In this document: positions 39,008 through 47,581 of the stretch, piece by piece | How the letters are laid out: the number at the start of each line of letters is the position of its first letter | Numbering within the stretch: position 1 is the stretch's first letter | Source: an uncultured Stenotrophomonas sp. | Lineage (GTDB): Bacteria > Pseudomonadota > Gammaproteobacteria > Xanthomonadales > Xanthomonadaceae | NCBI RefSeq assembly: GCF_913778665.1 | Contig: NZ_CAJYVQ010000008.1 | Span: 186,001 to 250,000, forward strand | Reading direction: 5' to 3' | Length of the DNA stretch: 64,000 nt | The notes under the pieces: model-generated | What the model saw: only the letters and a program-made list of their open reading frames with translations | Database searches by the model: none | Told to the model about the DNA's origin: nothing | Translations under genes and position numbers: made by a program

Positions 39008-39489
39008 TGCGGATCGTCCTTGAGTCAACCCTGCGGGTCGTACTGCTGCTTCTGAGCGCCGGTGCCGCGCAGGCGGGTCCGGCGTTCGTGGACGCGCGTG
39101 ATTACCCCACCTCCGCCATGGGCCATGAGCGCTTCCTGGCCGCCGAACGCCGCCTGGTGCGCGGCTTCGACAATATCTGCGGAGACACCTTCTGCGAGGG
39201 ACAGTATTACAACCTGTGGGCGATGCGCCTGCGCTGTTCGGTGCAGCGTGATACCGGCGTGGTCGGAAGCTGCGTCTGGACCTTCGCCGGCAGCGATACC
39301 CGGGTGCGCAACACCGGCCGGATCGACGTTGATCTGGGCAGCTATGCCTGCGTGCTGCCGGTGCCGCCCGGAACCCCGCTGAGCCAGTTGCTGGAGGTGT
39401 GGGAGACGGGTTCCGCGGACGACGCCCTGCATGCACCGTTGCCGGGCACCGGGCAGAACACATACGACGCGCTGGTCGATTGCCTGTAG
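39007..39489 (+). CDS. Small secreted protein, second of a tandem paralogous pair
   Basis: The 160-residue protein has a signal peptide (MRIVLESTLRVVLLLLSAGA, cleaved near AQAG) and the paralogous core FDNICGDTFCEGQYYNLWAMRLRCSV, then GSCVWTFAGSD. It ends in DCL. Shared cysteine positions with the preceding gene show a tandem duplication with strong divergence elsewhere. Function unknown. It ends 86 bp before the FecI-type sigma gene; whether it belongs to the iron locus is open. Confidence 0.75.
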   Translation: MRIVLESTLRVVLLLLSAGAAQAGPAFVDARDYPTSAMGHERFLAAERRLVRGFDNICGDTFCEGQYYNLWAMRLRCSVQRDTGVVGSCVWTFAGSDTRVRNTGRIDVDLGSYACVLPVPPGTPLSQLLEVWETGSADDALHAPLPGTGQNTYDALVDCL

Positions 39490-39502
39490 CGCTTGCGGGG
39501 TC

Positions 39503-39527
39503 AATGCAAACGTGACGGATTCGCATT
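39503..39527. promoter_or_regulatory. Possible operator (Fur-like inverted repeat) upstream of the sigma factor gene
   Basis: AATGCAAA and TTCGCATT form an inverted repeat with seven of eight pairs matched around a 9-nt centre, 49 bp before the FecI-type start. It resembles AATG/CATT half-sites of iron-responsive operators but does not fit the 19-bp Fur consensus well. Confidence 0.25.
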
Positions 39528-39575
39528 AACGGAGTAGCATGCGCGGCGCCTCCCCGTTCGTCGCCGGCTCCGCGC

Positions 39576-40076
39576 ATGTCCTCCAATGCCGCCACCCTTA
39601 CCGAACTGCTGATCCGCGAGCGGCCGGCATTGCTGCGCCGCGTGCAGCGCATCCTCGGCGGTGACAACGGCGCCGAAGACGTGATCCAGGCGATCTGGTT
39701 TAAGGCCCGCGGGGTCGACGACAGCCAGGCGATCGACAACCCCCGCGCCTATCTCTACCGGCTGGCCACCAACCTGGCCACCGACCACGGCCGCGAATCG
39801 TCCCGGCGCAATCGGCTGCTGGCGGACCACTACCTGTGGGGGCCGGACGAAGTGATCTCGACCGAGGAGCAGGCGATGGCGCAGGACGAGCTGCAGCGCG
39901 TGCTGGACGCGGCCGGCCATCTGCCCGAACCCACCCGTACGATCTTCCGGCTCAACCGTCTGCAGGGACTGACCCAGGCCGAGATCGCGCGCCGCCTCGG
40001 CGTGTCGGTGACCACGGTCGAGAACCATGTGCGCACCGCGCTGCAACGCCTGGCCTGGGCACGCAGCGGTCGATGA
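39576..40076 (+). CDS. FecI-family ECF sigma factor
   Basis: The 166-residue sigma factor has region 2 (LLRRVQRILGGDNGAEDVIQAIWFKARG, NPRAYLYRLATNLATDHGR) and region 4 (LNRLQGLTQAEIARRLGVSVTTVENHVRTAL). It is the iron-starvation FecI type, which recruits RNA polymerase to the promoter of the cognate TonB receptor gene. The anti-sigma/regulator FecR follows after 104 bp and the receptor follows that, so the HasR-like receptor at 41360 is the expected target. Confidence 0.92.
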   Translation: MSSNAATLTELLIRERPALLRRVQRILGGDNGAEDVIQAIWFKARGVDDSQAIDNPRAYLYRLATNLATDHGRESSRRNRLLADHYLWGPDEVISTEEQAMAQDELQRVLDAAGHLPEPTRTIFRLNRLQGLTQAEIARRLGVSVTTVENHVRTALQRLAWARSGR

Positions 40077-40180
40077 TCGCACCGGCTTGGGACTGGGCCT
40101 CGCTGAAACGTCTTGATCACTGGACCGCGGATGCGGTCTAGTTCTCCCGCCCGCGCTTGAATGCGCCTGTCCGCCAGCCG

Positions 40181-41113
40181 ATGAGCCCGCCGAACACGCT
40201 GCCCGCCGCCACTGATGATGTCCTGGCCGAACAGGCCCGGGAGTGGATTGCGTGGCTGGCCTCGGGTGACCTGACCGATGCGCGCATGCAGGCGTTCGAG
40301 CTGTGGCTGGCGCAGCCGGGCCATCGCCATGCGTTCGAACACGAACGCGCGCTGTGGCGCAGTGTCGGTCCGCGTCCGCAGGTTGGTCCGAGCGTGCGAC
40401 GCCGGCCGCAGCGCTTGCGCTGGGCAATGGCTGCTGCGGCTGCACTGGCGATGCTGGCGGCGTGGCCGGAGGCCTGGTTGCGCCTTCAATCCGATCACCG
40501 CAGCACGCACGTCGTGCAGAACGTCCGCTTGCCCGATGGCAGCCGTGCCGTGCTGGATGTCGACAGCGCGATTGCCGTGCGTTTCGATGCGACGGCCCGC
40601 GACGTGGTGCTGCTGCGCGGCCGTGTCTGGTTCGAGGTCAGCCCTGATCCGCAACGGCGTTTCAGCGTGCATGCCGGCAATGGCGTGGTCGAGGACATCT
40701 CGACCGCCTTCAGCGTGGCACGCGGCGACGAACGCGTGGAAACCCAGGTCGGGCAGGGCCGGGTGCGTGTGGCGAGCCCGGCCGATGGCGGCTGGACCTA
40801 TCTGCAGGTGGGACAGCGCGCGTCTTACAGCGAGCACAGCGGCGTGACGCGCCAGGGCGATGTGGCGGCCGACAGCGTAGGGGTCTGGCGGCAGGGCGAG
40901 CTGCTGCTGGAGCAGGCCAGCGTCGCCGATGCGGTACAACGGGTGGGACGCTACCGTGCAGGCCCGACTTTCGTGCGCGGTGACCTGTCACGGTTGCCGG
41001 CGGTGAGTGCGGCGCTGCGCATCGATCGACCGGAGCAGGCGCTGGACGCGCTGGCCGCGACCGCAGGTTTGCGGGTGACCCGCCTGCCGTTCGGCGTCGC
41101 CATCGTCCAGTAG
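40181..41113 (+). CDS. FecR-family anti-sigma / sigma regulator
   Basis: The 310-residue inner-membrane protein has an N-terminal cytoplasmic DUF4880 segment (AREWIAWLASGDLTDARMQAFELWLAQ) that binds sigma. One membrane helix follows near residues 89-103 (WAMAAAAALAMLAAW), then a periplasmic FecR domain (VRLPDGSRAVLDVDSAIAVRF, and RVWFEVSPDPQRRFSVHAGNGVVEDISTAFSV). It relays the ligand-loaded state of the receptor to the FecI-type sigma factor. ATG 40181 is used; an in-frame TTG at 40157 is the alternative. Its TAG stop codon belongs to the GTAG of a SMAG palindrome. Confidence 0.9.
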   Translation: MSPPNTLPAATDDVLAEQAREWIAWLASGDLTDARMQAFELWLAQPGHRHAFEHERALWRSVGPRPQVGPSVRRRPQRLRWAMAAAAALAMLAAWPEAWLRLQSDHRSTHVVQNVRLPDGSRAVLDVDSAIAVRFDATARDVVLLRGRVWFEVSPDPQRRFSVHAGNGVVEDISTAFSVARGDERVETQVGQGRVRVASPADGGWTYLQVGQRASYSEHSGVTRQGDVAADSVGVWRQGELLLEQASVADAVQRVGRYRAGPTFVRGDLSRLPAVSAALRIDRPEQALDALAATAGLRVTRLPFGVAIVQ

Positions 41114-41134
41114 ATTCACGCCATGCGTGGATGA
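41110..41134 (+). repeat. SMAG palindrome supplying the fecR stop codon
   Basis: GTAG (41110-41113) includes the fecR TAG stop codon and is followed by a hairpin, TTCACGC and GCGTGGA, around a CAT loop. It starts the 246-bp gap before the receptor gene, in which I see no further gene. Confidence 0.85.
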
Positions 41135-41359
41135 TCATCGCCTTGCGCCGAACAACGATCGGCACTCACCGCTGCAACCTGCCGAGTATCGGTCGGCACC
41201 CGCCAGCACTCATCCGATCGAAAATTCCTCTTGGGGCTCTGGCCGGTCCACCCGTCTTACCCCGCGAACGTACCCGCCGCCGCCACGTACGTCCGCCGTG
41301 TCCGCCTGTGCTGCGGATGACGCCGCGCCCGCGGCACCGATTACCTGACAGGTTCCCCC

Positions 41360-44278
41360 ATGTTCGATTCTTCCCGTCCGGGCCGCGTGGTGCGCCCGTC
41401 CCGCCTGTGCATCGCCCTGCTGGCGGCCGGCCTCGCCGGCGCCGCGCCGTCCGTATGGGCGCAGAGCGCTACCGGCGAGCACGCTGCCGTGCAGCGCTTT
41501 GAGATTCCTGCGCAGCCCCTGGCTGGGGCCCTGCGCAGCTACATGCGTCAGTCCGGCGTGCAGGTCGTGTATCCGGCCACCCTGGCCGCAGGCGTGACCT
41601 CACGTGCGGTCAGTGGCAGCCTGTCGGCCAGCGCGGCGCTGCAGCAGCTGCTGCAGGGAAGCGGCATGGCAGTGCGCCGGGTCAGCGCAGACGCGGTCAG
41701 GCTGGAAGCGGCGACGCCGGTGCAGGCCGACAGCGGGGTGATCGTGACCGGTACGCTGAGCGTCGCCGGCGACCGCATCGATCCCGGCACCGGCAGCGAC
41801 GAAGCACGCCTGCTCGACAGCTACCGCAGCGTCGGTTCCACGACCACGCTCAGCCGCACGCACCTGGAACGCTTCCGCGGCACTTCCAACGGCGACATCG
41901 TCAAGGGCGTGGCCGGTGTCACCGCCGGTGACCCGCGCGTGGGCAATGGGTTCGACGTCAACATCCGTGGTATCCAGGGCCAGGGCCGCGTGCCGGTGAT
42001 CATCGACGGTGGCCAGTCCAGCATGGATACCTACCGCGGCTATGCCGGCCAGTCGCAGCGCACCTACCTCGATCCAGACCTGATCTCCAGCCTGACCATC
42101 ACCAAGGGCCCGAGCCTGCAGGCCAACGCCTCCGGTGGCATCGGTGGCGTGGTCGAGATGGAGACGCTGAAGATCGGCGACGTGCTGCGCGAAGGCCGCG
42201 GCGTCGGCGTACGCGTGCGTGGCGGCCTGGCCAACGCCAGCGCCAACAACCTGCCGTCCTACAGCGCCGCGCCGCGTTCCGACCGCAGCGCCACCGGCAG
42301 CCAGTTCTTCAACGTGGCCGCAGCCGGTCACTGGGACCACTTCGATCTGGTCGCCGCCTATGCTTACCGCGACAACGGCAACTATTTCTCCGGCAAGCAC
42401 GGTTACGACGACTTCCCGCAGACCCGTCGCACGCTGGCACCGCTGAATCCGCCGCGTACCGAAGTGTTCAACACCTCGTCGCGTTCGAAGTCGGCGCTGC
42501 TCAAGGGCACCTGGCGCATCGACGATGCGCAGACGCTGGAAGCGGGCTACCGCCGCTACGAAGGCACCGCCGGCGAGATCATGGCCTCGCAGATCATCCG
42601 CGTCGACCGCGATCGCATTCCGCAGTGGGACCCGGGCCATGTCGACATGGACAGCTACACCCTGCGCTACCGCTTCAATCCGGACAGCGAGCGGGTCGAC
42701 CTGCGTGTCAACGCCACATACACCGATACCGACAGCGTGATGTACAACAGCCTGACCGGCATCACCCCGTGGTACTTCGATCGCCGCACCGAGTGGTACG
42801 ACGCTCCCAGTTTCAGTGGCGACCCCGGCTACAAGGATGCCTACCGCAATCCGCTGCGGCAGAAGCGCCTGGGCCTGGATGCCAGCAACACATCGAAGTT
42901 CGACACCCGGGCCGGCGCGTTCGCGCTGGACTACGGCCTTTCCTACAGCGACGAGGACATCGCACCGGGCAGTTCCGGTCCGGTCATGCACGACGATCTG
43001 GTCAACAACCGCTTCCTGCGCAACGCCCAGCGCAAGGAGTACAGCGCGGTGGCGTCATTGAAGTGGCAGCCCGACGAGCATTGGGAACTGCTGGCCGGCG
43101 GCCGCTGGAACCGCGTGGATGTGCATGACCGCAACCGCCTGGCCACGCCCGACGCCTATGAGGTACAGGGCCAGTACCGTTACACCGAACTGCTCAATGG
43201 CAACCCGGCGCTGCCGTCGTGGCGGGCCAAGCGCATCGCGCTGCTGAACTGGTACCCGGATGCCAACGGCGATTTCACCCGGGAATCGCTGCTGGCCTCG
43301 CCATACAAAAAGGGCACCGTGGGCGACATCGCCGGTTGGAATTTCTATGACGCCGGCGCGCCGCAGGATCTGGAAGTGCCGGTCAGCTGGACCTGGTCGC
43401 AGCCGATCCGCCGTCGCGACAACGCGTTCTCGCCGACTGCCAGCGTCGCCTACCGATTCAGCGAAGACACCATGGTCTACGTGAAGTACGCCGAGGGCAC
43501 CAAGCTGCCGAGCCTGTTCGAGACCACGCTGGGCCTGTTCACTGCCGCCAAGCCGGTTGGCGAGCTGAAGCCGGAGCGCGCGCGCAGCTGGGAAATCGGC
43601 GCCAGCACCCTCCGCTACGACCTGTTCACTGCCGGCGACCGCCTGGCGCTGAAGCTGGCGTATTTCGATACCCGCATCGACGATCTGATCACCCGCGACT
43701 ACCGCACGCTGTCGGCGGGCCTGATCCGCAATGTCGACCAGTTCAAGGTGTCGGGCATGGAGTTCCAGTCCAGCTATGACAGCGGCAAGGTGTTCGCCGA
43801 TCTGTCCGCGCACTACTACTTCAAGGCCAAGACCTGCGCGCCGGACATCGCCGCCGAGCGCCGCGCGTACGGCGTGCAGCGCAGGAACGCGGAGCTGGCC
43901 GGCACGCCGGACTGCGTGGATGGCGGCTTCGAGGGTTCGTACACCAACACGCAGAACCCGCCGCGCTACATGGTCAACCTGACCCTGGGCTCGCGCCTGT
44001 TCGACGAACGCCTGACCTTCGGTACCCGAGTGATCCACAACGCCGGCCCGATCAGCAAGCTGGACAAGGAATGGAACGTTGGTCTGTCGGCGATCCAGCA
44101 GCTGTACCGGCCGAACACGCTGGTGGATCTGTTTGCCAGCTGGAACTTCAACGACCAGTGGTCGGTGGAAGCGGGCGTGGACAACCTGACCGACCGCTAC
44201 TACCTGGATCCGCTCGCACTGGGCGTGATGCCGGCCCCGGGCCGCACCGCGCGCCTGGCGTTGACCTGGAAGTACTGA
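41360..44278 (+). CDS. TonB-dependent heme/hemophore-type receptor with STN signalling domain (HasR-like)
   Basis: The 972-residue outer membrane receptor has a signal peptide ending near VWAQ, then a secretin/TonB short N-terminal (STN) domain (about residues 48-110: FEIPAQPLAGALRSYMRQSG, VRRVSADAV). The STN domain contacts FecR. The plug has the heme-receptor wording VNIRGIQGQGRVPVIIDGG, YRGYAGQSQRTYLDPDLIS and KGPSLQANASGGIGGVVEME. The barrel ends in WKY. Nearby heme oxygenase and ExbB-ExbD-TonB genes support heme as ligand; no hemophore gene is visible in the window. Regulation by the upstream FecI/FecR pair is expected. Confidence 0.9.
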   Translation: MFDSSRPGRVVRPSRLCIALLAAGLAGAAPSVWAQSATGEHAAVQRFEIPAQPLAGALRSYMRQSGVQVVYPATLAAGVTSRAVSGSLSASAALQQLLQGSGMAVRRVSADAVRLEAATPVQADSGVIVTGTLSVAGDRIDPGTGSDEARLLDSYRSVGSTTTLSRTHLERFRGTSNGDIVKGVAGVTAGDPRVGNGFDVNIRGIQGQGRVPVIIDGGQSSMDTYRGYAGQSQRTYLDPDLISSLTITKGPSLQANASGGIGGVVEMETLKIGDVLREGRGVGVRVRGGLANASANNLPSYSAAPRSDRSATGSQFFNVAAAGHWDHFDLVAAYAYRDNGNYFSGKHGYDDFPQTRRTLAPLNPPRTEVFNTSSRSKSALLKGTWRIDDAQTLEAGYRRYEGTAGEIMASQIIRVDRDRIPQWDPGHVDMDSYTLRYRFNPDSERVDLRVNATYTDTDSVMYNSLTGITPWYFDRRTEWYDAPSFSGDPGYKDAYRNPLRQKRLGLDASNTSKFDTRAGAFALDYGLSYSDEDIAPGSSGPVMHDDLVNNRFLRNAQRKEYSAVASLKWQPDEHWELLAGGRWNRVDVHDRNRLATPDAYEVQGQYRYTELLNGNPALPSWRAKRIALLNWYPDANGDFTRESLLASPYKKGTVGDIAGWNFYDAGAPQDLEVPVSWTWSQPIRRRDNAFSPTASVAYRFSEDTMVYVKYAEGTKLPSLFETTLGLFTAAKPVGELKPERARSWEIGASTLRYDLFTAGDRLALKLAYFDTRIDDLITRDYRTLSAGLIRNVDQFKVSGMEFQSSYDSGKVFADLSAHYYFKAKTCAPDIAAERRAYGVQRRNAELAGTPDCVDGGFEGSYTNTQNPPRYMVNLTLGSRLFDERLTFGTRVIHNAGPISKLDKEWNVGLSAIQQLYRPNTLVDLFASWNFNDQWSVEAGVDNLTDRYYLDPLALGVMPAPGRTARLALTWKY

Positions 44279-44297
44279 TCGGTCGCGGATGAGCGGT

Positions 44298-44336
44298 GGG
44301 GTCGGATCCCTTTCCAGCGGAAAGGGCTCTGACCCC
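44298..44336. repeat. GGGGTCGGATCC / GGCTCTGACCCC hairpin repeat, copy 3
   Basis: GGGGTCGGATCCCTTTCC (44298-44315), an AGC loop and GGAAAGGGCTCTGACCCC (44319-44336) lie 19 bp after the receptor stop. It has the same one wobble and one mismatch as copy 1 downstream of smeP, so the asymmetry is inherited. Confidence 0.82.
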
Positions 44337-44360
44337 AGCGAGCCCCAACCGCCCTCGGTG

Positions 44361-44382
44361 GGTGCGGACCTTGGTCCGCACC
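44361..44382. repeat. GGTGCGGACC palindrome
   Basis: GGTGCGGACC and GGTCCGCACC form a perfect 10-bp stem with a TT loop, following the hairpin repeat as a second stem-loop 3' of the receptor gene. Confidence 0.7.
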
Positions 44383-44425
44383 GCCTTTGACGTGCGGAAG
44401 ACTCCGCTTGCCCGGAACAACCGCT

Positions 44426-44818
44426 CTATATATTGGTTCTCAATCCGTTGGCTGGAAGGTCCAGTGAGAGCTCGACATCCGCCCAGTCTTCCTCAACCGG
44501 GAGGCGGTGGAAAAGGCTGAGAAACAGTTCGCTCAAGTAGCCAGCCCTGTTCCCGACTTCACCAAGCGGAAGTTCGTGTGGAATCAGGTTTCGCCAGTGA
44601 TCTTCAGCGCTGTTCGTCCCTGCAAGGAAGCCCAGAGTGCTGCGGACCTGGGCACGGGCAGCGGGACCGAATGTCTCCAGGACTTTGACCATCTCACCGA
44701 ACAGCCAGGCTCTGTCCTGCGCATCGTTCATCTCGAACGCCGCCAGTTCATCGTCCGGCATGGACAACAGCGGGTAGTAGAGGTAATGGATGTAGTTGAT
44801 GTTCGCTACGTTCGCCAT
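44426..44818 (-). CDS. Hypothetical protein, no family recognised
   Basis: The 130-residue acidic, soluble protein begins MANVANINYIHYLYYPLLSM and has aromatic and Leu-rich stretches (GYLSELFLSLFHRLPVEEDWADVELSLDLP). It has no signal peptide or membrane segment. The DNA is less GC-rich and less biased in codon use than its neighbours, and it lies alone and antisense to the heme locus, between repeat clusters. The size, acidity and isolation recall orphan immunity proteins, but nothing in the sequence proves that. The start has no clear ribosome-binding site. Confidence 0.6.
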   Translation of the reverse strand: MANVANINYIHYLYYPLLSMPDDELAAFEMNDAQDRAWLFGEMVKVLETFGPAARAQVRSTLGFLAGTNSAEDHWRNLIPHELPLGEVGNRAGYLSELFLSLFHRLPVEEDWADVELSLDLPANGLRTNI

Positions 44819-44919
44819 GGCGGATCAGCCTTGCTATTCCGCTCATCGTGATGGAAATGACGCGCTTCATCGAGGGCTGATTGCGACTGGGGTTTAGAAT
44901 TTTCTCGGCAAGGGAGTTC

Positions 44920-44975
44920 ATCCACGCGTGGCGTGGATCTACCGGACAACGGGTAGCGCCGGGCAGGGCCCGGCG
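44920..44975. repeat. Two SMAG palindromes in opposite orientation
   Basis: ATCCACGCGTGGCGTGGAT followed by CTAC (44920-44942) faces GTAGCGCCGGGCAGGGCCCGGCG (44953-44975). They lie just past the stop of the DUF2789 gene. Confidence 0.82.
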
Positions 44976-44980
44976 AACGC

Positions 44981-45241
44981 TTACAGCCCGGTCGCGGCCT
45001 TCACTGCATCTTCGTGCAGCGACTCGTTCAGCTCATCCACAACGGTGCTCCACGCCGCATCGGCCTGCAGCGATTCGGACAGGAACTGGCGCTGGGCATC
45101 GTTCCAGTACGGTGCCTCGACCACTTCCACATCGGTGGCCAGCTGGTGCTCGCGGATGAAGCGGGCGATGCCCTCAGCACTGGCATCCAGGCCCAGCTGC
45201 AGGAACAGGTTGGTCATGCGCGGTTCGGTGGTGATCATCAT
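44981..45241 (-). CDS. DUF2789 family protein
   Basis: The 86-residue protein contains MTNLFLQLGLDASAEGIARFIREHQL, then APYWNDAQRQFLSESLQADAAWSTVVDELNESL, the pattern of the small DUF2789 family of proteobacteria. It is soluble and cytosolic with no known role. ATG 45241 follows AGGAACC; a second possible start at 45217 gives MTNLF. It is divergent from heme oxygenase (103 bp between starts), which may be coincidental. Confidence 0.82.
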   Translation of the reverse strand: MMITTEPRMTNLFLQLGLDASAEGIARFIREHQLATDVEVVEAPYWNDAQRQFLSESLQADAAWSTVVDELNESLHEDAVKAATGL

Positions 45242-45344
45242 CGGTTCCTGGTGGAAGTAGGGAGTGCCCCATTATCGGCACACACGGGCTTGGGGAAAGC
45301 CCCGCGGCGAACGTCTACAGCAGGACGACCCTCCCGACCTTCCC

Positions 45345-45932
45345 ATGAACGCACATATCGCCCCTGAAGACAGCCGCAGCCTGCGGCTCAAGGCCGCCAC
45401 CCGCGACAGCCACGGCGCGCTGGACAAGCGCATCATGGCCGGCGACATCTTCGCCGACCGCAGCAACTTCGCCCGCTTCCTGCGCGTGCAGTACCGTTTC
45501 CACCGCAGCATCGATGCGCTGTACGCCAACCCTGCACTTGACGCGCTGCTGCCGGACCTGCACGAGCGCCGTCGCCTCAAGCAGGTGTCACGCGACCTTC
45601 AGGACCTGGAGCAGACCCTGCCCGGTGCGGACATTGACGCGCTGCCGGCCGACCTGGCACTGCCGGCAGCGCTGGGCTGGCTGTACGTGGCCGAGGGCTC
45701 CAACCTCGGCGGCACCCTCCTGTACAAGATGGCGGCCAGGCTGGGCCTGGATCGCGACTTCGGCGCCCGCCACCTGGCTGCGCACCCGGATGGCGCTGCC
45801 CGCCATTGGCGTGAGTTCACCGCCGCGCTGGACGCGGTGCCGCTGAGCGCCGAGCAGGAACAGCAGGTAATCGACGCCGCCGACGCCGCGTTCCGCAGCG
45901 TGCATGGCCACGTTGAAGTGGAATTCGCCTGA
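45345..45932 (+). CDS. hemO: Biliverdin-producing heme oxygenase
   Basis: The 195-residue enzyme opens the heme ring to release iron, biliverdin and CO. The proximal His region is KAATRDSHGALDKRIM near residues 16-31, and the distal helix is represented by GWLYVAEGSNLGGTLL near residue 108, both typical of bacterial HemO/PigA/BphO enzymes. It lies in the heme locus after the sigma/FecR/receptor genes and before ExbB-ExbD-TonB, so it processes imported heme. ATG 45345 has only a weak upstream site (CCCGACC). Confidence 0.93.
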   Translation: MNAHIAPEDSRSLRLKAATRDSHGALDKRIMAGDIFADRSNFARFLRVQYRFHRSIDALYANPALDALLPDLHERRRLKQVSRDLQDLEQTLPGADIDALPADLALPAALGWLYVAEGSNLGGTLLYKMAARLGLDRDFGARHLAAHPDGAARHWREFTAALDAVPLSAEQEQQVIDAADAAFRSVHGHVEVEFA

Positions 45933-45963
45933 TGAACGCCCGCCACCCGCCGGTGCAGCGCTG

Positions 45964-46431
45964 ATGCGCTGGCTCTGGTTCGCGCTGGGCTGGGTGATGG
46001 TCGGCCTCGGCGTGATCGGCGCGTTGCTGCCGGTAATGCCGACCACCATTTTCCTGATCCTTGCGGTGGGCTGCTTCGCGCGCAGCTCGCCGAAGTTCGA
46101 GCAGCGCCTGCTGGCGCACCCACGCTACGGCCCGTCGCTGCGGCTGTGGCGTGAGCAGGGCGCGGTGTCGCGCAAGGGCAAGGCGTTCGCCAGCGCCGGC
46201 ATGGCGGTGGGCTTTGCCCTGTTCTGCTGGGGCGCGCACCCGTCGTGGCGCCTGCTGCTGGGCGTGGGCCTGTTCTTTGCGGTCAGCGCCGGCTATGTGC
46301 TCAGTCGACCAGCACCACGCATTGAACCCACACCGATGGTTGAAGCGGACGATGCCAACGATCCGCGCGCGGCCCGCCGCCGTGGCGCAGCCCCCGCTAG
46401 CGATGGAACCCGTGACGATGCTGCCTGCTGA
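45964..46431 (+). CDS. DUF454 (YbaN-like) inner membrane protein
   Basis: The 155-residue protein has the DUF454 pattern: MRWLWFALGWVMVGLGVIGALLPVMPTTIFLILAVGCFARSSPKF, then RYGPSLRLWREQGAVSRKGK and two further membrane segments. The family is widespread with no assigned function; members often lie next to heme or iron genes. The C-terminal 35 residues are acidic and Arg-rich and overlap the exbB start. ATG 45964 follows hemO by 31 bp, so they are likely co-transcribed. Confidence 0.85.
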   Translation: MRWLWFALGWVMVGLGVIGALLPVMPTTIFLILAVGCFARSSPKFEQRLLAHPRYGPSLRLWREQGAVSRKGKAFASAGMAVGFALFCWGAHPSWRLLLGVGLFFAVSAGYVLSRPAPRIEPTPMVEADDANDPRAARRRGAAPASDGTRDDAAC

Positions 46432-47146
46432 CCTGGCCCCCGTGGCCGCCCCTGCACTGACCCCGTGGGGCATGTACCTGGCTGCCGACGTGGTGGTGAA
46501 GACGGTGATGATCGCGCTGGCACTGGCGTCGCTCGCGACCTGGACCGTGCTGTTGGCCAAGGGCTGGGAGCTGGCCCGGCAGGCGCGGCAGCTGCGCGCG
46601 GCGCGCGCGCTGTTGCTGCAGTCCGCACAGTTGCCGGCACAGAGCGAAGCGGCAAGCCTGCAGCAGGGCACCGCACTGGCGATGCTGGACGCCGCACGCA
46701 CCGAACTGCGCCTGTCGCAGGAGCTGGACAGCCGCGACGGCATCAAGGAACGCGTGGCGTCGCGGTTGGATCGCATCGAGCTGGAAACGGCACGCGTGCA
46801 GCGGCGTGGTATCGGCGTGCTCGCCAGCATCGGTGCGGTGGCGCCGTTCGTGGGCCTGTTCGGAACGGTCTGGGGCATCATGAACAGCTTCATCGGCATT
46901 GCGCACAGCAACACCACCAACCTCGCCGTGGTGGCGCCGGGCATTGCCGAGGCCTTGCTGGCAACCGCGCTCGGCCTGGTCGCTGCGATTCCCGCGGTCC
47001 TGGTCTATAACCACTTCAGCCGCGTGCTGGCCGGGCTGCGTGGCCTGCTTGGCGATCTGTCGGCGGCCGTGCAGCAGCTGGTTTCGCGCGATCTTGATCG
47101 TTCCGTTCCGTGTACCGCAGCAACGCCGCTGCGCGCGGTGCACTGA
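46403..47146 (+). CDS. exbB: ExbB-like proton channel subunit (MotA/TolQ/ExbB family)
   Basis: The 247-residue inner-membrane protein has three membrane helices. Signature stretches are VKTVMIALALASLATWTVLLAKG near residue 35, RRGIGVLASIGAVAPFVGLFGTVWGIMNSFIGIA near residue 135 and GIAEALLATALGLVAAIPAVLVYNHF. With ExbD it converts proton flow into TonB motion. The start is uncertain: ATG at 46352, 46403 or 46418 are in frame. 46418 has GGAA nine bases upstream, so it is a good alternative. It overlaps the DUF454 gene. Confidence 0.92.
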   Translation: MEPVTMLPADLAPVAAPALTPWGMYLAADVVVKTVMIALALASLATWTVLLAKGWELARQARQLRAARALLLQSAQLPAQSEAASLQQGTALAMLDAARTELRLSQELDSRDGIKERVASRLDRIELETARVQRRGIGVLASIGAVAPFVGLFGTVWGIMNSFIGIAHSNTTNLAVVAPGIAEALLATALGLVAAIPAVLVYNHFSRVLAGLRGLLGDLSAAVQQLVSRDLDRSVPCTAATPLRAVH

Positions 47147-47155
47147 GGCGCGGCG

Positions 47156-47581
47156 ATGGCGATCAGGACCGCCTCCGACCGCGACGACACGCCGGAAGAA
47201 GCCCACGAGATCAACGTCACACCCTTCATCGACGTAATGCTGGTGCTGTTGATCATCTTCATGGTGGCGGCACCGCTGGCCACTGTGTCGGTACCGGTGC
47301 AGCTGCCGGCGAGCAGTGCCAGTGCCACGCCGCCGGAACAGGCGCCGGTGTACATCACCGTGCAGGCCGATCTGTCGCTGCGCGTTGGCGAGCAGGCGGT
47401 GGCACGCGAAGGGCTGGCGGCTGCCCTGCACTCAGCCACGCAGGGCGACAGTGCACAGCGCGTCTTCCTGCGCGCCGACACCCGCGTGCCTTACGGCGAA
47501 TTGATGGCGACGCTGGATGTGCTGCGTGGCGCAGGCTACCTGAAGGTGGCGCTGGTTGGCCTGGAGCAGGACGCGCGATGA
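47156..47581 (+). CDS. exbD: ExbD-like proton channel subunit
   Basis: The 141-residue protein has one N-terminal membrane helix (INVTPFIDVMLVLLIIFMVAA) with the proton-conducting Asp in PFIDVML, and a periplasmic domain ending in RVPYGELMATLDVLRGAGYLKVALV. It lies 9 bp after exbB and overlaps tonB by ATGA, so the three are one translational unit. Confidence 0.94.
   Translation: MAIRTASDRDDTPEEAHEINVTPFIDVMLVLLIIFMVAAPLATVSVPVQLPASSASATPPEQAPVYITVQADLSLRVGEQAVAREGLAAALHSATQGDSAQRVFLRADTRVPYGELMATLDVLRGAGYLKVALVGLEQDAR

Noticed and set aside
39503..39527. Assignment of a true Fur box upstream of the FecI-type gene
   Set aside because: The inverted repeat is imperfect and its spacing does not match the 19-bp Fur consensus; it is kept only as a low-confidence site.
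41219..41258. A FecI-type promoter (GAAAAT ... CGTCTT) before the HasR-like receptor
   Set aside because: The spacing of about 27 bp between the two boxes is too long for an ECF promoter.
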